From contig NC_134546.1 in the NCBI RefSeq assembly GCF_050624435.1, forward strand, positions 42,983,501 to 43,047,500: a DNA stretch of 64,000 nucleotides, written 5' to 3'. Source of the stretch: Tenrec ecaudatus (Eukaryota > Chordata > Mammalia > Afrosoricida > Tenrecidae). Within the stretch, counting starts at the first letter, position 1. Each line of letters starts with the position of its first letter. Below, one piece after another: positions 23,553 to 35,566 of this stretch. The notes under the pieces are model-generated. The model ran no database searches and had not been told where the DNA came from. It saw nothing but the letters and a program-made list of their open reading frames with translations. A program made the position numbers and the translations under genes.

Positions 23553-23733
23553 CAGGGTGTGCTTGTAAAGCTTTCCAATCTCAAGGTCAGCAGTTCCAGC
23601 CCACCAGTCGTTGCTCCTCCAGAGAAAGAGGACGCTTAGTGCTCCCCTTCTGTGCCCCACAGGGGGCACTTATATAAACCCTGTCCAATGCAGCTGCCAG
23701 GAGTCGGAATTGACCGGATGGCAGTGGGTATGG
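23553..23733 (+). mobile_element. AfroSINE
   Basis: 'ctcaaggtcagcagttccag', 'ctccagagaaagaggac', 'caggagtcggaattgaccgg', 'atggcagtggg'. The head is degenerate. Confidence 0.82.
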
Positions 23734-24159
23734 TTGCTTTTATATTGCCCTACATGGTATTAGGCCTTTTCAGAAAGTCCTTTGAGACATCCTGAGGAAG
23801 GCAGCCTGATCCAGAGCTACCAGACTGGAGATTCCTCAGCAGGCCCTGTGGAGTCCACTCGAGAGGACAGAGCACGCAGAAAGGAATGTCAATTGTCTTC
23901 TCCTGAGAACGCGGAGCTTCATTAGCGAGGCTTCCTTCGACTGCACACACGTTTCATTAGAAGACATCGTTTGTGGAATTCTGTGCACACACGTATTTGA
24001 GTGCTCTGTCTCATCAACACCATCGTCGAATGACTCTTTCAGCCACATGCATTTGAACATTAAGAAACTGTGATGAAATAAGGGCCATGCGAAAATTCTT
24101 AGCACTCTACTATTAGCCACATCCTCTCTAGGCTACAGGTTCTTTCCTCCCTCTTCTCT

Positions 24160-24312
24160 CCTGGTGGTGTAGTGGGTTCTGCACTGAGGTACTAACCACA
24201 AGGCTGGCAGTTTGAAGCCACCAGCTGCTGTTTGGGAGAAAGAAGAGGCTTTCTACTCCTATAAAGAGCTACCCACGGGGGCAGTTGTACTCTGTCCTAC
24301 AGCGACCTTTCC
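24160..24312 (+). mobile_element. AfroSINE, 3' truncated
   Basis: 'tcctggtggtgtagtgggtt', 'ctggcagtttgaagccacca', 'ggctttctactcctataaag', 'gcagttgtactctgtcctac'. The terminal sequence is missing; a second copy follows 50 bp later. Confidence 0.85.
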
Positions 24313-24363
24313 CACCAGGGAGGAAGGAAATAGCTTGCTGCTTTTTCCTAGATGTTTGCTATA

Positions 24364-24564
24364 AGGAGCTCCCATGGCAGAGCCGTTACGCGTTGGGCTG
24401 TTAACCACAAAGTCAGTAGTTTCAACCGCCAGCTGCTCCACAGGAAGAAAGATGCGGCTTTCTAGTTCTGTGAAGGAATCGCAGTCTAAGAAACTCACAG
24501 GGGGCACTTCCACCCTGTCTTATAGAATCGTGATAAGTCAGAATCAACTCGACGGCAGTGAATT
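24364..24564 (+). mobile_element. AfroSINE, full length
   Basis: 'aggagctcccatggcagagc', 'gcgttgggctgttaaccaca', 'gtgataagtcagaatcaact', 'cgacggcagtgaattc'. One of the best preserved copies in the window. Confidence 0.9.
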
Positions 24565-25627
24565 CAGTATCTTTGGACTGGCTTTGAATTTACAACACAT
24601 CACGCTTTATTTTAATCTATGTCCTCCTGGCTGCCTTCATGCCTTTCCCACCTGGAGGAGCCCTTTCCTTCCCAAACACTTCCCAAATCCCTGTCCTTTT
24701 CTCTTGATACTGACTCTGGAGACATTAGCTGATTAAGGACAGAAGCAAGACTTCTCATTAAAAAAAGCTGTCCCTTGTCATCATGAGAGCCTTTGAAAGC
24801 ACAAACTTTAAAACGTGTTTTCTAAATGTAGCTTTTTAAACAATAGGTACAGAGGACAAGCTTTCTGATGACTCAATGACATTGTTCTGAACATCAATGC
24901 CTGGAACAAGGTGCTAAGCTCAGATTTCAAAAAAGGACAGTCACCCTCCCCAGGATGTTCCCAAAGTTCTGGTCTAAGCGTAGATCACGCATAGTTCTTA
25001 CTAATTTTCTCTCCTGTGTATCATGGTTAGGCTTTATAAACCTCCTGTCTATCCAATTTGTTACTGCTGATCTACTGTAAGCTAGAAATCCACACAGCCA
25101 AACTTCAGTATCTATGTTGAGATAGGATAAATTGCCTGTAAGAGAAAGGGCCAAGAGAGTCTCTCTAATAAGAACATCCTCATGCTTTGGAGCATCTAGT
25201 CAAGCCTTATGGTTTCAAAGACACCAGACCAATCGGTTTCCTTAAAATGCACGGCTCCTGGTGAGAGCAGTGTCTTTATTTGTGGTACTCCCAGTAAGAT
25301 TTCGCTTTGCTAATTCGCCAATAAGCTTTTCTGATTTCGGTAGGTCTAAGTAAATCTAGTGGAGCAACATTCCAAATGCCTCCATTTCTACGTTCCAAGA
25401 TTGGTTAAATGGAAACGAAGCCTCGTTTACTGTTTGCAGGAAGGGATAAGGACATGACATAATGCCACCAGGAAGGTGGACGCCACAGCTGTCATTACCA
25501 ACTTGCTGCTAAAACGATGGGGATGTGCCCTAGTTTGTACTTGTAGGTTGAACCTGAGACTGCCATGCAGGGGTCTGGTTGTTTGTCCAGAAAACACAAA
25601 GTCAAGTAAAATTACGTCACATGATGC

Positions 25628-25800
25628 CAAGTTGATTCTGAGTCTCGGTGACTGCGTGAGTTCTGACTCTCGGTGACTGCGAGTTCGCTAGGGAATTCTT
25701 GCCTACACTCTCTATGGAAGCTGGCTGCCAGGCCTTTCATCTGAGTTTCATTGGGTGGTTTCAACTGTCAACATTTTATCACTTGGACAACCCAGAGATC
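25628..25800 (-). mobile_element. AfroSINE, variant subfamily, with internal duplication
   Basis: The antisense order 'gctggctgccaggcctttca', 'tgggtggtttcaactgtcaa' marks a subfamily also seen at 55245-55378. A short internal duplication repeats 'tctcggtgactgcg' at about 25644 and 25668. Confidence 0.65.
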
Positions 25801-25892
25801 CAGTCTGATGGTCTCCATATACTGGTGGCTTTCAGCAAGAAGAGGTAGAAATGCTCTCCCTGGTAATCTCTCTGGTATTTTCCTAGGACCAA

Positions 25893-26058
25893 TGAGGGGC
25901 CCTGCTGGCACAGTAGATTAAGCATTGGCTGCTAAGCAAAAGGCTGGAAGTTCGAGTGCAAAAGTCATTCAGTAAGAGAACAAGTGAAGCCGTCTGCTTG
26001 TGTGGAGATTTACAGGCTGGGGAACCCAATGGAGTGGCTCTAATGAGTCATAATTTAC
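25893..26058 (+). mobile_element. AfroSINE
   Basis: 'gccctgctggcacagtagat', 'aagcattggctgctaagcaa', 'aggctggaagttcgagtgca', 'ggagatttacaggctgggga', then a degenerate tail. Confidence 0.8.
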
Positions 26059-26589
26059 TCCCAGGCTAGGAGTTTGGTCAGGGCCAACTGATTCCTTGGT
26101 GGGCTGAGCTCCTGGCTGCAGGATCTTTTACCTCGCTCTCCAGGGACTTGGTGTTTCCAATCGGGTTCTGTCACCCGGAGCTCTTAGAAGTGAAGGCACT
26201 GAAGTCACACAGAACCACTGGATTCTACCACTCAGAGCTTTCAGAAGTTGGAAGATCCATTTAAGCTCTCATATGGAGACTGAAAGGATGGAATACCAGT
26301 CTCTGCAGGGTAGTTGTACGAATTAAGAAAATCATGATTGATGGATTGCTTAACCTTAGATCTGGTAAATTATAAACACGACTCGGTCATTATCCCCTTC
26401 ACTATTATTATACAAGACACTGCACATATGTTACCTCTACCCGGTCAGGAGGCAAGGTGTGCTCATGAATGTGGGCAGACATCCACCACCCTAACAATCA
26501 CAGCAGGAACTCTACTGGCCCTTGCCCTTGACTACAACACGGAGGGAAAATTTAAAACAAAACCGCACGATACAAACTGAAGAATGTAA

Positions 26590-26790
26590 ATGCACTTTTC
26601 CTCTGAATATTCTATTTTGCTTTCCAACTTTCTAACTCCACTTTATTTCAAACAAAGACCGAGCCATTGCAAAGCATTTTCGAGTTGGAAAGCCTTCCTT
26701 TTTGTTTCACAATGAGCTAACTGCAGGTGCAAACCCACAGGAGACAGACCTTGGAAATTTTAAGTATGTTGCCATAGCAATGGCTTACAA
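26590..26790. promoter_or_regulatory. Repeat-free block with an RFX X-box-like site
   Basis: 'gttgccatagcaat' at 26768-26781 is an imperfect inverted repeat close to the RFX X-box (GTTRCCATGGYAAC). The surrounding sequence has no recognised repeat. Confidence 0.35.
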
Positions 26791-27958
26791 GAATGTGTAT
26801 GAGTTTTATCTCCGCTCTCAAGCATTCAACTGAGTTCATATATGCAAGTTCAAATCACTTGTCACACAATGCTTGCCATTCATTGTCCCTTGAAAGGTTT
26901 GGAAATAAGTGTATCTGTCACTTACTGCAACCAGAGACCATAAAATACTGTTTGCTTACTTCTTTGTTTATGCGAACGCCGAGGTCCAGCCCTCCATTAT
27001 CTTATTTTAGCTGGCCAATCTCCCCGCATGGCTGCCTAAGAGCCATTGCATACGTGAATCCAGCAATATGTGAATCCAGCAATAAGCAGGTTCACCTTTG
27101 CCGCAGGCCCAGGACTGCACTCGGATATGAATAACCGTAAAAATAATTCCCTCTGATTTTCACATTTCTCCATTCAAAATGGACATATTTTTCAAGAAGC
27201 ATGATAATTATTTAAGAATGCTTAACAACAGCAAAAAAGCAAACTTCCTAACTGTCTAATAACTAACCAGTCTAATAAGCGTTGGAGGCTCCTCCCAGGG
27301 GTTTGCTCCTGCACTGCAGGGCAGGAACTGGAAGTATATCACTGTAGTCATTAAATCAAAGCCAAAATACAATCAACAATGAACCCACTACAGGGCACAG
27401 AGACACCATTTTGTCTCACTCACACCATCACAACCACCACTGTTCTTGTGTGGCTGGGTTGGTTAGTGATTTCAAGTTACAAACCCTGCACCACTGATCC
27501 AGATCATAAATAATGGTAATGGTTCCTAACGAAAACATTTTCTTTGTCTCATAAATTAAACCTACAAGACACAAAAAAGGGGAATGTTTGAAACGCCCTG
27601 TTTGGTACAGAGCTAGTTATTAATAAATTGCCTCCAAATTGCAGGGCATTTTCTAAAATTTGACATGATGCAAATTAAATCAATGATTTTTTTTGGGGGG
27701 GCGGTGTTAATTCCTTCATTCACCAGCAAGAAGAAGCTGGGTTTCTGAAATGTAAAATTTTCATCCTTCATAGCAAAGGCTTTTGCTGGCAACAAAATAC
27801 AAAGTGTCCTATCTGAAAGCAGACCATGGGGAACCCCACTGTCCCCTGCATTGTGACAGATAATACCCCCATAAAAGTGTTATTTACCACTAACCACCGC
27901 GGTTACTTGAAATTCACCATGCTGCCTTAAATTTGACCTATTTCCCGAATCCAGCGCT
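26791..27958. other. Intron, nothing recognised
   Basis: Unique sequence. The 113-codon plus frame at 26793-27134 has no recognisable similarity. A direct duplication of a 'gtgaatccagcaata' segment occurs at about 27055-27085. Confidence 0.5.
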
Positions 27959-27983
27959 CATATATGTGTGCGCACGCACACGT
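27959..27983. repeat. Alternating pyrimidine-purine tract (Z-DNA candidate)
   Basis: Twenty-five bases alternate strictly between pyrimidine and purine, including the core 'gtgtgcgcacgcacac', which favours left-handed DNA. Confidence 0.75.
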
Positions 27984-28089
27984 CCCTCCCCCACCACACT
28001 CCCTGCTGTAACAGCTTGGTGATGTATTTAAAATTTCAGTAGTGCCCGGCCTCCCCCCCCCACCTCCCCAGCATCCTTAAAAGCCCACA

Positions 28090-28400
28090 GGAAGTCCGGA
28101 ATTAAACAAATGAGAACACAATAATTAGCAACGCAAACTGTCAAGTGGATCTACAAAGAACAACAATCGGGAAACACAACAATCAGCAGTTTCAAGCTCT
28201 CCTAAGAATCTGCAGTGCCTTCCGATTTAAACAAAAATAGATTAGGCCTTTGGGAAAAAAAGTTCAGTGTGATTTCAATAGAAATGGGGCAAATCGGCCT
28301 TTTTAAGTCTCTCATTTCTATGCTGCTGAGATAGTAAAAAGTCTCATGCCCTTTCTAAATGATTCTCTCTTTATCAACAGATAAATTCCCAAAGGTGAGT
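28090..28400. promoter_or_regulatory. Repeat-free block, candidate conserved element
   Basis: No repeat signature. Motif-like steps include 'ccggaattaaacaaatg', 'cacaataattagcaacgc' and 'gaacaacaatcgggaa' (SOX-like ACAAT). Conservation was not tested. Confidence 0.3.
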
Positions 28401-28516
28401 TGTAACACAAAATGGTTTTAGAGTGGACACTCTCGAGGTGAATAGGTTAAATCCCACTCTGCGACCTCTGTCCTTCCACCTCCACCCTCTGCAAAAACAT
28501 TTGCCCTAACTACATT

Positions 28517-28770
28517 AGAAGGCGAGCTGATGGCTCAACAGCCAAACATTGGACTGGGAACTGCAAGATGGGCTGTTTAAATGCACCAGTGGCTCGTGGG
28601 ACAAAGATCTGTGAGGATCACTGCACAGAAAAGTCTACTCGGCCACGTGATCACCATAGACACTCCTAAGGGGCAGGCCTACTCGGCCAAGTGATCACCA
28701 TAGACACTCCTAAGGGGCAGGCCTACTCGGCCACGTGGGATCCTTGTGAGCTGAGTTCAACTCAGGGCCT
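28517..28770 (+). mobile_element. AfroSINE expanded by a 44-bp tandem duplication
   Basis: The head 'ggctcaacagccaaacattg' and tail 'gatccttgtgagctgagttc' are AfroSINE. Between them a 44-bp unit is repeated at 28636-28679 and 28680-28723, with a third partial start at 28724-28735. Confidence 0.75.
28636..28735 (+). repeat. Tandem repeat, period 44
   Basis: Two full units differ at one position ('ggccacgtgatc' against 'ggccaagtgatc'), followed by the first 12 bases of a third. Near-identity implies a recent event. Confidence 0.92.
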
Positions 28771-29019
28771 CATATAAGAATGGAATCAAAGTGAGCAGGA
28801 AGTGAAAGGGGTACCTACTTCTTAAAATCTGTGATTTAATGGGCCTGTGTGCATGAATGGGAAGGAGATGGCATTCACTCTTTTTGGATGGAGAGCATTA
28901 ATTATATTTTTGGTAGCTAAATCTCTGTAAATGATAACCAACTGTAACTTACTGCCTCCTCTTTCCCTCAGCATCCATGCCTAGTCTCCACAAACAGCAA
29001 TGCGTTTTCTATCATATTA

Positions 29020-29095
29020 GAGGAGGCTTCAGAAGTTTATTGAAAACACGAGTTAAAAAATATTGGGAAGTTTTCATAAACATTTGAAGCCCCTT
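29020..29095. mobile_element. 76-bp mariner-like MITE
   Basis: The left end 'gaggaggcttcagaagttta' is an imperfect inverted repeat of the right end; the reverse complement of the right end begins 'aaaggggcttcaaatgttta'. TA lies at both borders (29018-29019 and 29096-29097), as expected for Tc1/mariner insertion. The whole forms one hairpin and encodes nothing. Confidence 0.65.
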
Positions 29096-29189
29096 TATAT
29101 TTGCTTCATTTTGCACGAAAATCTTAGCATCCACACCATGTTAAGAACCCCTAAACCCATTATTTATTCAGTAGCAACCAACCAGTTCA

Positions 29190-29388
29190 AGAAGCCCTGG
29201 TGGCATAGTGGTTACACATTGGACTTCTAACTCAAAGGTTAGCAGTTCAATACCACCAGCCACTCCTTGGGAGGAAAAAATGAGACTTTCTACTCCTGTA
29301 AGGAGTTCCTGTCTGAGAAATCCACAGGGGTGATTCTACTGTCCTATAGAGTCATTGAGTCTGAATTGACTCAATGGCAGCAAGTTTA
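29190..29388 (+). mobile_element. AfroSINE, full length
   Basis: 'aagccctggtggcatagtgg', 'ttagcagttcaataccacca', 'gagactttctactcctgtaa', 'ctgtcctatagagtcattga', 'gaattgactcaatggcagca'. Confidence 0.92.
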
Positions 29389-29395
29389 GCCAATC

Positions 29396-29575
29396 AATCA
29401 ACTGCCATCAAGTCAATTCCAACAGAAAACAACCTTATAATAGTGTTTTTAAGGCTGTAAATCTTTATGGAGTAGAAAATCTCATCTTTTCCCAGGGAGC
29501 AGCTGCTAGGGTTGAGTTGTCAAGTTTTCAGTGAGAAGCTCAATGCCAAACCTTCCCTGCACCACTCAGCTTCTC
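29396..29575 (-). mobile_element. AfroSINE, inverted against its neighbour
   Basis: 'aactgccatcaagtcaattc', 'taaggctgtaaatctttatg', 'gaaaatctcatcttttccca'. It sits tail to tail with 29190-29388, only a few bases apart, so the two could pair in RNA. Confidence 0.82.
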
Positions 29576-31554
29576 AACACACAGGACAGAGAATGCTTTG
29601 GTAGAGGGATTCCCTTTCGTAACTCCTTAAAGGAAACATGGGTCAATAAACAGAGGCAATTGCTCGGTGCTATCCATTAAATTGGGCAAAGAATGGCCAA
29701 CCATATGATGAAGCTTCTGCTGAGCCTATGCATACCTTGCTCAGTGGTAATTTCATAAGTTGTGGTCAGTTACAAGAGTGAGCAGACTTATTCCCAAGAA
29801 AAGAGTAAACTGCGTACTAAGTGATTAGTCAAGAAGACACTAATATTGTTTCTGTTCCATTGTCAATGCCACCCAATCCAGGCCCATATTTCATGTGGCT
29901 ACGGTGTGAAGAGCCCGTGAGAAATGCGTGGTCACCGCATCTCATCATGATCACCATTCTCCCCCTCCAGGATCACCTGCCTGCTCGGACTGGCAGCATG
30001 CTGGAAGAGGTGTTTCAAGCCAGTTGTGCTCTGGGAGGATCTTCTATCATTGTAAGGTTATATTTAGAACTTCTCCTGTATGTTACTGAACCCATGCAGC
30101 CTATATTGCACACCGAGAGCTCCATTGGTATTTTGGAATGCTGGTTCTTCTAGACTATTAATCCTCTTAAATCCTGGTGGGAGGGGGAATAATAATAATA
30201 GCTTAGATCCTGATAGGAAATAGAAAAAAATGCACTCACTCCATCTTGCATCCATTAAGAAGTCTTGAAGTTACAAATGGCTAAGTCCTAGTGTCATTTT
30301 ACGATGTCTGAGAATATTTCTGCACTAGAAATTTCCAATTACTGTAGATTCTAAAAAATATATTCGTTTCTATACACAAATTATCATCACTCACGGAAAC
30401 AATTTCTCTCACACAAGTAACCTGTTGTTTCCAATTTAGATGTACTCTCTTCTATAAATATATAGAAAAATGCTCGTATAGGTCTTGTTCTCTGAGGATC
30501 TCATTTGTCAGGTATTTTCTTCCTTCATAAATTGCCATCAGTGCTGAGAATTTCCTCCGGCTGTGTTGTGTCTTGCCTAAGCCAACATTTTGTTCCCTAA
30601 CATGAGAAGCCACCGTGCATCGTGTTTCTTAGAAGAACTGGGACTGATCTGGGAATGAAGGACTTCTCGTCCAGACTGTGCAGCACTTTATAAGATCTGT
30701 ATTGATAGTAAGCCTAAAAATACCCGGGGTTGGCACAGCCTTCACTTGGGTAACGACTAAGTAGATTCAGTCCATGATTTTACACCACAGGGTTCTTATT
30801 GGGAGCACTAGAGAGGGAATCGGTGTTTCTTGACACATGGCAATAAATATTTTCACATACAATGAATAATTCAGCTCTTTTGCATCCATTGCGGAACAGT
30901 AGGTCTGAAATAGTTTACAGGTCTTTTAGCAAAGGTGGAGCGTTGGGAACCTAAGAAAGGCTTGGCAGTGCGGGCCCAGTGCCTTCATTTTCACAGAATT
31001 TGATTGCAGCCACCGCAAAAGTTTGCCACATTTGTCCTGACTATGCTGATGGAAAAGATGGCATTTATTCGACTGCATTTCCTGCCCTGTGCTCCCTGGA
31101 TTTCAAATCCCCAAGCCTCTGAAATCTACCAGGCTTGCCCACGTAATGCAAATGAGTCTCAGCATTCGTTCTTCATGATGGAAACGGGAAAGACGCTTCC
31201 CACCTAATGAATGTGAGCCGTGGCTGAATTACTCACCCAATAAGTGGGAAATAAAAAAAAAATTCCACAGGAAACTCTCAGCTGCAAATGTATCTCAAAA
31301 TTCTGGTGAGACAATGAAGAAAAGGAAAACCCGTCTGTGTTTCTAAAACTACTGATCTTTAGGACTGCTGTTTACAATTGGAAGCTCACATTTATGTATT
31401 CTTACTCTGAACGGATCTTGAAACCTTGGAGTGGTGAACTCACTTTATAAAGAAGGATGTTCAGCACCAGGAAATTAAGAAGCTGATCTTCACCAAAATG
31501 GCAGTGCAGAATTTTCTCTAGACCAATGACTTCACCTAAATCCAGGAAAAGAAA
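29576..31554. other. Intron, nothing recognised
   Basis: Unique sequence; the 110-codon plus frame at 29821-30153 is judged chance. A short AAT run lies near 30190. Confidence 0.5.
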
Positions 31555-31645
31555 GCATCTTGGAACTCACAGGAACCATTCTTCCCTGTCCTACGGCATT
31601 GCTCTGAGTCAGAAGCCACTCGATGGCAGTGAGTTGTTGCTTTTA
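31555..31645 (+). mobile_element. AfroSINE 3' end
   Basis: 'ttccctgtcctacggcattg', 'ctctgagtcagaagccactc', 'gatggcagtgagttg'. 5' truncated. Confidence 0.8.
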
Positions 31646-31759
31646 CAACTAGCTAAATTAAAGAGAAAATCATGATTTAAAAAAAATGACCTGATCACTC
31701 TGGGATATTTTGAAGTTGAGATGAAGTAGGGCAACATTACAGGTGGGTCTTAAGTCCTG

Positions 31760-31955
31760 AGTGGAAGGGCACTCAAGCCCTGCAGGTAAAGGGAAGGTTG
31801 ACGTTTTGAACCCATTCAGAGATGTCTCAGAAAAAAATAACTCCTGGTCTGCTTCTAAATGGTCACAGCTGTGAAATCCCTATGGTGCAGGTCTTGCCTA
31901 ACACGTATGGGGTTGCCATGCATCTGTAATGACTTGATGGCAACCAGATTTTGTT
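31760..31955 (+). mobile_element. AfroSINE
   Basis: 'ggttgacgttttgaaccca', 'ctcctggtctgcttctaaat', 'gaaatccctatggtgcaggt', 'taatgacttgatggcaacca'. The head is degenerate. Confidence 0.75.
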
Positions 31956-32135
31956 TTTGCTGTTGTTTGCTTCGTTGTTTTTAGGAGGGGGCTCTGAAGT
32001 TTACTAAAAGAACTCCACTGGGGATAGGATAGCCCTCCTAAGGCTTTATTTACTAAGTGAGACATGATTCTGAGTGTACCAAATCCAGTACAAAACCAAC
32101 ATTTTAAAAGATGGGAAGAAAAACAGGTACAAGTG

Positions 32136-32640
32136 GTTGGGTGGTGCCGTCAAGTTGGTTAGGAATCATAGCAACTCTGTCCGCACAGAGTGAAACGCTA
32201 CCTGAGCCTGCGCCGTCCTCGCAATTGTTACATTTGAACCACGGTTTCAATCCATCTTATTGAGGAGGGGTTTCCTCTTTTTCGCTGTCCATCTCCTTCA
32301 CCCTGCACAGAGCCCTTCCAGAGGGACTGGCCCCTCCTGAGAGCATGTCCAAAGAACTCGGCTGGACATTCTGCCATCCTCAATGCTAGGGAGCCTTCTA
32401 TCTGTAACCCTTCCAGATCTGTTTGTCCTTCTGGCGGTCCACAGAACATTACAACACCTCTCCTAGCACCACCCTTCAAAGACATGGATTCTTCTATTTG
32501 CCTGACTTGCCACCCAGCCTTCCCGTGCCTTCGGAGCGATGGAAAACATCCTGGGTCAGGGGTAGGTGCGCCTTAGTCCTCAATGTGACCTCCTTGCCTT
32601 TGACAAACTTTGAATCATTTGGTGCTTCCATGGGCATGAA
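32136..32640 (-). mobile_element. RTE LINE, antisense 3' part
   Basis: It reads in reverse RTE order: 'ggtgccgtcaagttggttag', 'tttcaatccatcttattgag', 'gtttcctctttttcgctgtc', 'actggcccctcctgagagca', 'agccttctatctgtaaccct', 'tgcgccttagtcctcaatg'. It covers the end of the RT-downstream coding part and the 3' terminus. Frames are broken. About 500 bp. Confidence 0.82.
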
Positions 32641-34584
32641 TTGTGAATCCAAAGAAAATGAAATTCTCAAATAACATCCATCATTTCCCACTCACCGTGA
32701 TGTTGTTTTTCTGTCCAGTCAGTGTTGAGGACTTTTGTTTTCAGTTCCAAACTAAATAACTACTCTTACCCTTGAAACCATTTTCCTCCTTCCATTGACT
32801 ATTTTGGGGGTGGACATCCGGAAGAGTCCAGTGTAATGGGTTCTATCATGTCACAGGTGAGGTATTTCCCTGTAGATGTCTGATGATGGGTAAACACGGG
32901 TAACTTTGACACAAGCTTTCTAGCAACAAAATGCTTCTTAAAAGGTATGGCTAATGTAAATTTCATAGTGTTGACTGATGTACAAGAGTCATGTAAGATA
33001 TTGACCCAGAGAAAGCTGGGTGAAAGGTCTACCTCTGTGTTGGTCTGTAGCTTTTGTACTTTTAGAAAACGACTCCAAATTGAAATGTTTCATTTAAAAA
33101 ATAAGATGGGCATATGGATCTGAAAAATCTTACATATTGTCTGAAAGTTGGCAAGTGTCTGGTATGTTTTATGATCAAGGAAAATAAGTACAATTACCAC
33201 AACAATAAAAAGGAGAGTGCACCTCTCTCTTCTTGGAATACTTACAAACCTAAGACATTCTCTGTGTTTGAATAACATGTCTTTGGCAACATCTTTAAAT
33301 TGTAGGCTTCAAAAAAAATCAAACAAAAACAAACACTTTTCCACGTCATGCCATCACTTTCTTCATAAAGTATTGCAAAAAGCTGATCCTTCTTTTAGGT
33401 AATTGCTAGATAGAGAGACATACGCTAAAGCCAGTGTTGATATCATACTGTTTCAGTAACGTTTTGTTTAAAATTACACACCATGGACAGCAGTTGAAAT
33501 TTTATCATGTGAAAAACCAGAAAGTCAAACATCTAGAAAACTCTTGTTGCCCAGAAGTCTAGAAACAATGATTCGAGCTACTAATCTCTAGTCGAGATTT
33601 TGTAAAATAACAATAATAACAAATAGCTTTATAATTCACACTCAAATATCACTTCACTCAGTCCTGAAACATGTCATTGAGTTTTCTACAATTGCTCACT
33701 GTATTTTATAAATACTATGTAAATGATAAGCATTGATAATGATTCCCATATCATGCCAAGATATTTACATACATGCCAGACCCTTCCATCCTGCCCACAC
33801 CCATCCACAGTACTGATTGTAAGATATTGCTCGAGTAATTTATAAACACATGAAATTATACTATAGTGATCTGCAAGAATTCTGTTTACCCCAAGGTATC
33901 TAATTACTATTTGAAAAATAACTCAGCATTTCCCATCTAAAAGAGAAATCAATTCCTTTGTTTTTACAGGGAAATATTTATCAACAGTGCCTAATATGAA
34001 TAAATAAAGGTCTTGAAACTAATTCATTCTGGGTTGACTCCTGATGAGAATGTGCATTTCCATTCCTGATATACCGAATGACTGTACACTTTCACAAGCT
34101 CTCCAGGTGATTTTTGGGGATCTTGTGAAAATGTAGATTTTGGTTCAGCATATCCAGGGAGGAAACACAGATTCTTAGCAGGAGTTTAAATGGACATAAA
34201 CCAGTTCAAAGCATGGTATAAAGAGGAGAATATAGAATACTTATGCAATTCATTTCCAAATTAAAAAGTGGAGCCCACTTTGAATTATTTTATTATCCAT
34301 TAAGCATTAACACTGATGTCTAAGAAATCAGTAGGTTATCTTGAGAACATATAAAATGGGAAACATCATCCTGATTAGTTTGGAAAAAAGTTACTTACCA
34401 CATTAAATCATAATCTCTCAGGGCGCTCCGTCCTACTACTTTGGAGGCTAGTGCTAATGTTAATGGTATCAAAACCACATATATTTTGATCAGAGAAAAT
34501 AGCATTTTATTATAGATTATAGCTAGGTAGCACAAATATGATATATTAGACTGCTGGAAAAAGTTTGGTTATTCAAATACACTC
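32641..34584. other. Intron, nothing recognised
   Basis: AT-rich unique sequence, possibly with an old MIR trace near 33620-33700. No gene is supported. Confidence 0.45.
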
Positions 34585-34715
34585 ACAGGTGCCTCGGAAG
34601 AAAGGAGTGGAGATCTGCAGTTCTAGTTTTCAAAGGTCACAATTTAAAAAACACTGAGGTTCAGTTCTACTCTTGAGTTGGAATTGACTACAAAGCAATT
34701 AACAACAAACAACTA
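34585..34715 (+). mobile_element. Degenerate AfroSINE tail
   Basis: 'cagttctactcttgagttgg', 'aattgactacaaagcaatta'. The tail is recognisable, the head is not. Confidence 0.45.
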
Positions 34716-34754
34716 TAGCCATCTATATATCCACCAATCAATATATTTATCATA

Positions 34755-35566
34755 ACATTACAAGAAGCTGGACTAGATGAGGAGAAATGGGACACCAGAA
34801 GTGCAGGAAGACTCGTTAACAACTTCAAAATGCTGATGACACAAACTTGCTAAAAGTGAAGGAGATTTGAAGCACTTAGAGATGAATTTCAATGACTACA
34901 GCCTTCAGAATGTCACTCCAACACAAAGTCCTCAAAGCTAGACCAGTACAATAAAACAGTACAATAAATGCTGAAAAAATTAAGTTGTCAAGGATTTAAT
35001 TTCACATTGATCCGTAATCAATGTCCATGGAACATCAGTCAAGAAAGTCAATGATGTACATTAGGTAAATCAAATATCCGTCAATCTACTTCTGTAACGT
35101 TATTAAAAGCAAAGCTGACTCCTCGAAGATGAAGATGCACCTATCCCAACAAGCCATTGCATTGCCCACACCCTCATCTGCATAGAAAGCTCTTTAATGA
35201 AGAAGGAAGACTAAGGAAGAATTGATGCCTTTGAATTATGGTGCTGGTAAAGAATATTGAATATGTACTGCCAGAAGAATAAACAAATCTCTCTCGGAAG
35301 AAATCCAGTAAAAAAGCCCCTTGGCAGCAAGGATGGAAAGACTTTGTCTCATTATCAGGGGAACTGTTTCTGGTGAAGGACAGACATCATTGTAAAACAA
35401 AGGGTCCATGAAAAAAATGGGAGACGGATGGACACAGTAGTTGGAACAATGTGCTCAAAACCAGCAATGGTTGTGAAGATGAAGAAGCTCCAGAGAGTGT
35501 TTTGCTGTGCTGTACACGGTGTGCCTTTGGATTAGAACGGACTGGATGGTACATAGAAACAACAAA
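34755..35566 (+). mobile_element. RTE LINE fragment, end of RT domain to 3' end
   Basis: About 810 bp follow the afrotherian RTE order from 'gaagctggactagatgagga' through 'atgctgatgacacaaacttg' (the RT catalytic site, YADD changed to NADD), 'agttgtcaaggatttaattt', 'aagaattgatgcctttgaat' and on to 'gaacggactggatggtacat'. Many small indels break the frame, so it is dead. Confidence 0.85.
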
